A stretch of 64,000 nucleotides of DNA from Mesobacillus foraminis (GTDB taxonomy: Bacteria; Bacillota; Bacilli; Bacillales; Cytobacillaceae): the NCBI RefSeq assembly GCF_004340465.1, contig NZ_SLVV01000005.1, forward strand, positions 389,669-453,668, given 5' to 3'. Position 1 is the stretch's first letter; every line of letters begins with the position of its first letter. Of the stretch, positions 63,507 to 64,000 are shown piece after piece. The notes beneath the pieces are model-generated. The model did no database searches. It was not told where the DNA came from and was given only the letters and a program-made list of their open reading frames with translations. The position numbers and the translations under genes are program-made.

Positions 63507-63902
63507 ATGAAAGGCCTATCTTTTATTTTAGCCGCTTCCTTCCTGTTGTTAACTTCTTCCTGTAACATGGCGTACGATTACGAGGATCTGCAGCTCGACC
63601 ATAATGTAAAGCAAGTGGTGTTTTTTTCTGATGAAACAGATTATTACCATGAAGCCCCTTATTATGATGCAATCATTGAGTTAAAGAAGGATTTTCCTGA
63701 GGAAATTGACAATATGATGGTTTTATCAGCAGATAAAGCAAATAAATATTATGAAATGTTCCAAGTTGAGAAATGCCCAGCCATTCTTGTGTTCTACAGG
63801 GACGAGGTGGTTGTGAAGGTGAATGGCAGCGTATCAAAAGAACAAATCATTCAACCAATGGCAGAAGTACTGGCACATGATTTAAATACACAGATTCATT
63901 AA
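63507..63902 (+). CDS. Thioredoxin-fold lipoprotein lacking the CxxC motif
   Basis: 131 residues from ATG at 63507: MKGLSFILAASFLLLTSSC is a lipoprotein-type signal with Cys at about 19. The remainder has a thioredoxin-like order: a first strand (VKQVVFFSDET), a helix (AIIELKKDFPEE), a strand (NMMVLSADKA) and the cis-Pro-like segment EKCPAILVFYRDEVVVKVNG. There is no CxxC, only a single Cys before the Pro, so thiol oxidoreductase activity is unlikely. The longer frame adds 31 residues containing promoter-like DNA (TGATAGAAT). Function unknown. Confidence 0.72.
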   Translation: MKGLSFILAASFLLLTSSCNMAYDYEDLQLDHNVKQVVFFSDETDYYHEAPYYDAIIELKKDFPEEIDNMMVLSADKANKYYEMFQVEKCPAILVFYRDEVVVKVNGSVSKEQIIQPMAEVLAHDLNTQIH

Positions 63903-63937
63903 TAAAGAGGCTGGGACAAAACCCTGCTCTGATAATG

Positions 63938-63990
63938 AAAAAGCCGGTGAAATTTACGACGAGTAAATTTCACCGGCTTTGATTATTTTT
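63938..63990 (+). terminator. Terminator after the lipoprotein gene
   Basis: AAAGCCGGTGAAATTTA and TAAATTTCACCGGCTTT, a perfect 17-bp stem with a 7-base loop, followed by GATTATTTTT. Preceded by GAGGCTGGGACAAAA, a phrase often repeated in Bacillus intergenic DNA. Confidence 0.8.
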
Positions 63991-64000
63991 ACAATAAAAT

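Overview
The window reads as a chromosomal segment of an endospore-forming member of the Bacillaceae (Bacillus / Mesobacillus / Cytobacillus-like). Evidence: a Bacillus-type division and cell wall (dcw) cluster carrying the sporulation genes spoVD and spoVE, rsfA, ylbJ, a YlbD-type coat gene, bacillithiol synthesis (bshC), a caa3 oxidase operon with a cytochrome c domain fused to subunit II, and strong GGAGG-type ribosome binding sites. Gene order follows the B. subtilis speA-yktABC-ylaFGHIJKLN-ftsW-ctaABCDEFG-ylbA..Q-bshC-mraZ-dcw block almost gene for gene, here in inverted orientation. I see no prophage, transposase gene, CRISPR array, rRNA or tRNA.

Layout by coordinate. 1-16.7 kb: dcw cluster on the minus strand (mraZ, rsmH, ftsL, pbpB, spoVD, murE, mraY, murD, spoVE, murG, murB, divIB, ylxW, ylxX, sbp). 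It makes and flips lipid II and runs septal and spore cortex synthesis. spoVD is isolated by terminators on both sides and has its own sigma-E-like -10. 16.7-17.2 kb: a Bacillus intergenic repeat between two copies of a terminator-like hairpin. 17.2-26.7 kb: bshC, a DUF3397 gene, a panE-like gene, ylbP, rsfA, an enoyl-CoA hydratase, rpmF-ylbN, tmcAL, ylbL, ylbK. 26.9-35.8 kb: ylbJ, coaD, rsmD, the CsfG-like sporulation RNA, two uncharacterised genes, ylbG, ricF, ylbE, ylbD, a thioesterase, ylbC and a YugN-family gene.

35.8-46.1 kb: an Asp23-like gene, a YtvI/AI-2E-type membrane protein, an Eis-type acetyltransferase, a DUF420 gene, then ctaG, ctaFEDC and ctaB divergent from ctaA. The ctaA-ctaB gap holds phased ResD-like boxes, as expected for redox control of heme A and caa3 oxidase synthesis. 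46.1-56.6 kb: ctaA, ftsW, ylaN, an unknown gene, phoH/ylaK, ylaJ, ylaL, ylaI, ylaH, typA, ylaF, a GNAT gene, suhB/yktC. The pyruvate carboxylase gene that lies between ftsW and ctaA in B. subtilis is missing. 56.8-64 kb: ykzI-like, yktB, yktA, a flavin oxidoreductase, speA, and next to speA a minus-strand SR1-like dual-function RNA encoding a 40-41 residue SR1P peptide, with a promoter and a cre-like box; then DUF3055, DUF1885, a deacetylase lipoprotein, a small membrane protein and a thioredoxin-fold lipoprotein.

Most of the window is conserved housekeeping DNA. The points worth a second look are the short unlabelled elements (SR1/SR1P, CsfG, MraZ boxes, ResD array, overlapping divergent promoters, sporulation promoters, the intergenic repeat) and a few uncharacterised genes. 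I did not find a convincing new multi-gene system. Start sites were moved from the longest open frame where a ribosome binding site or family length argued for it; each case is noted.
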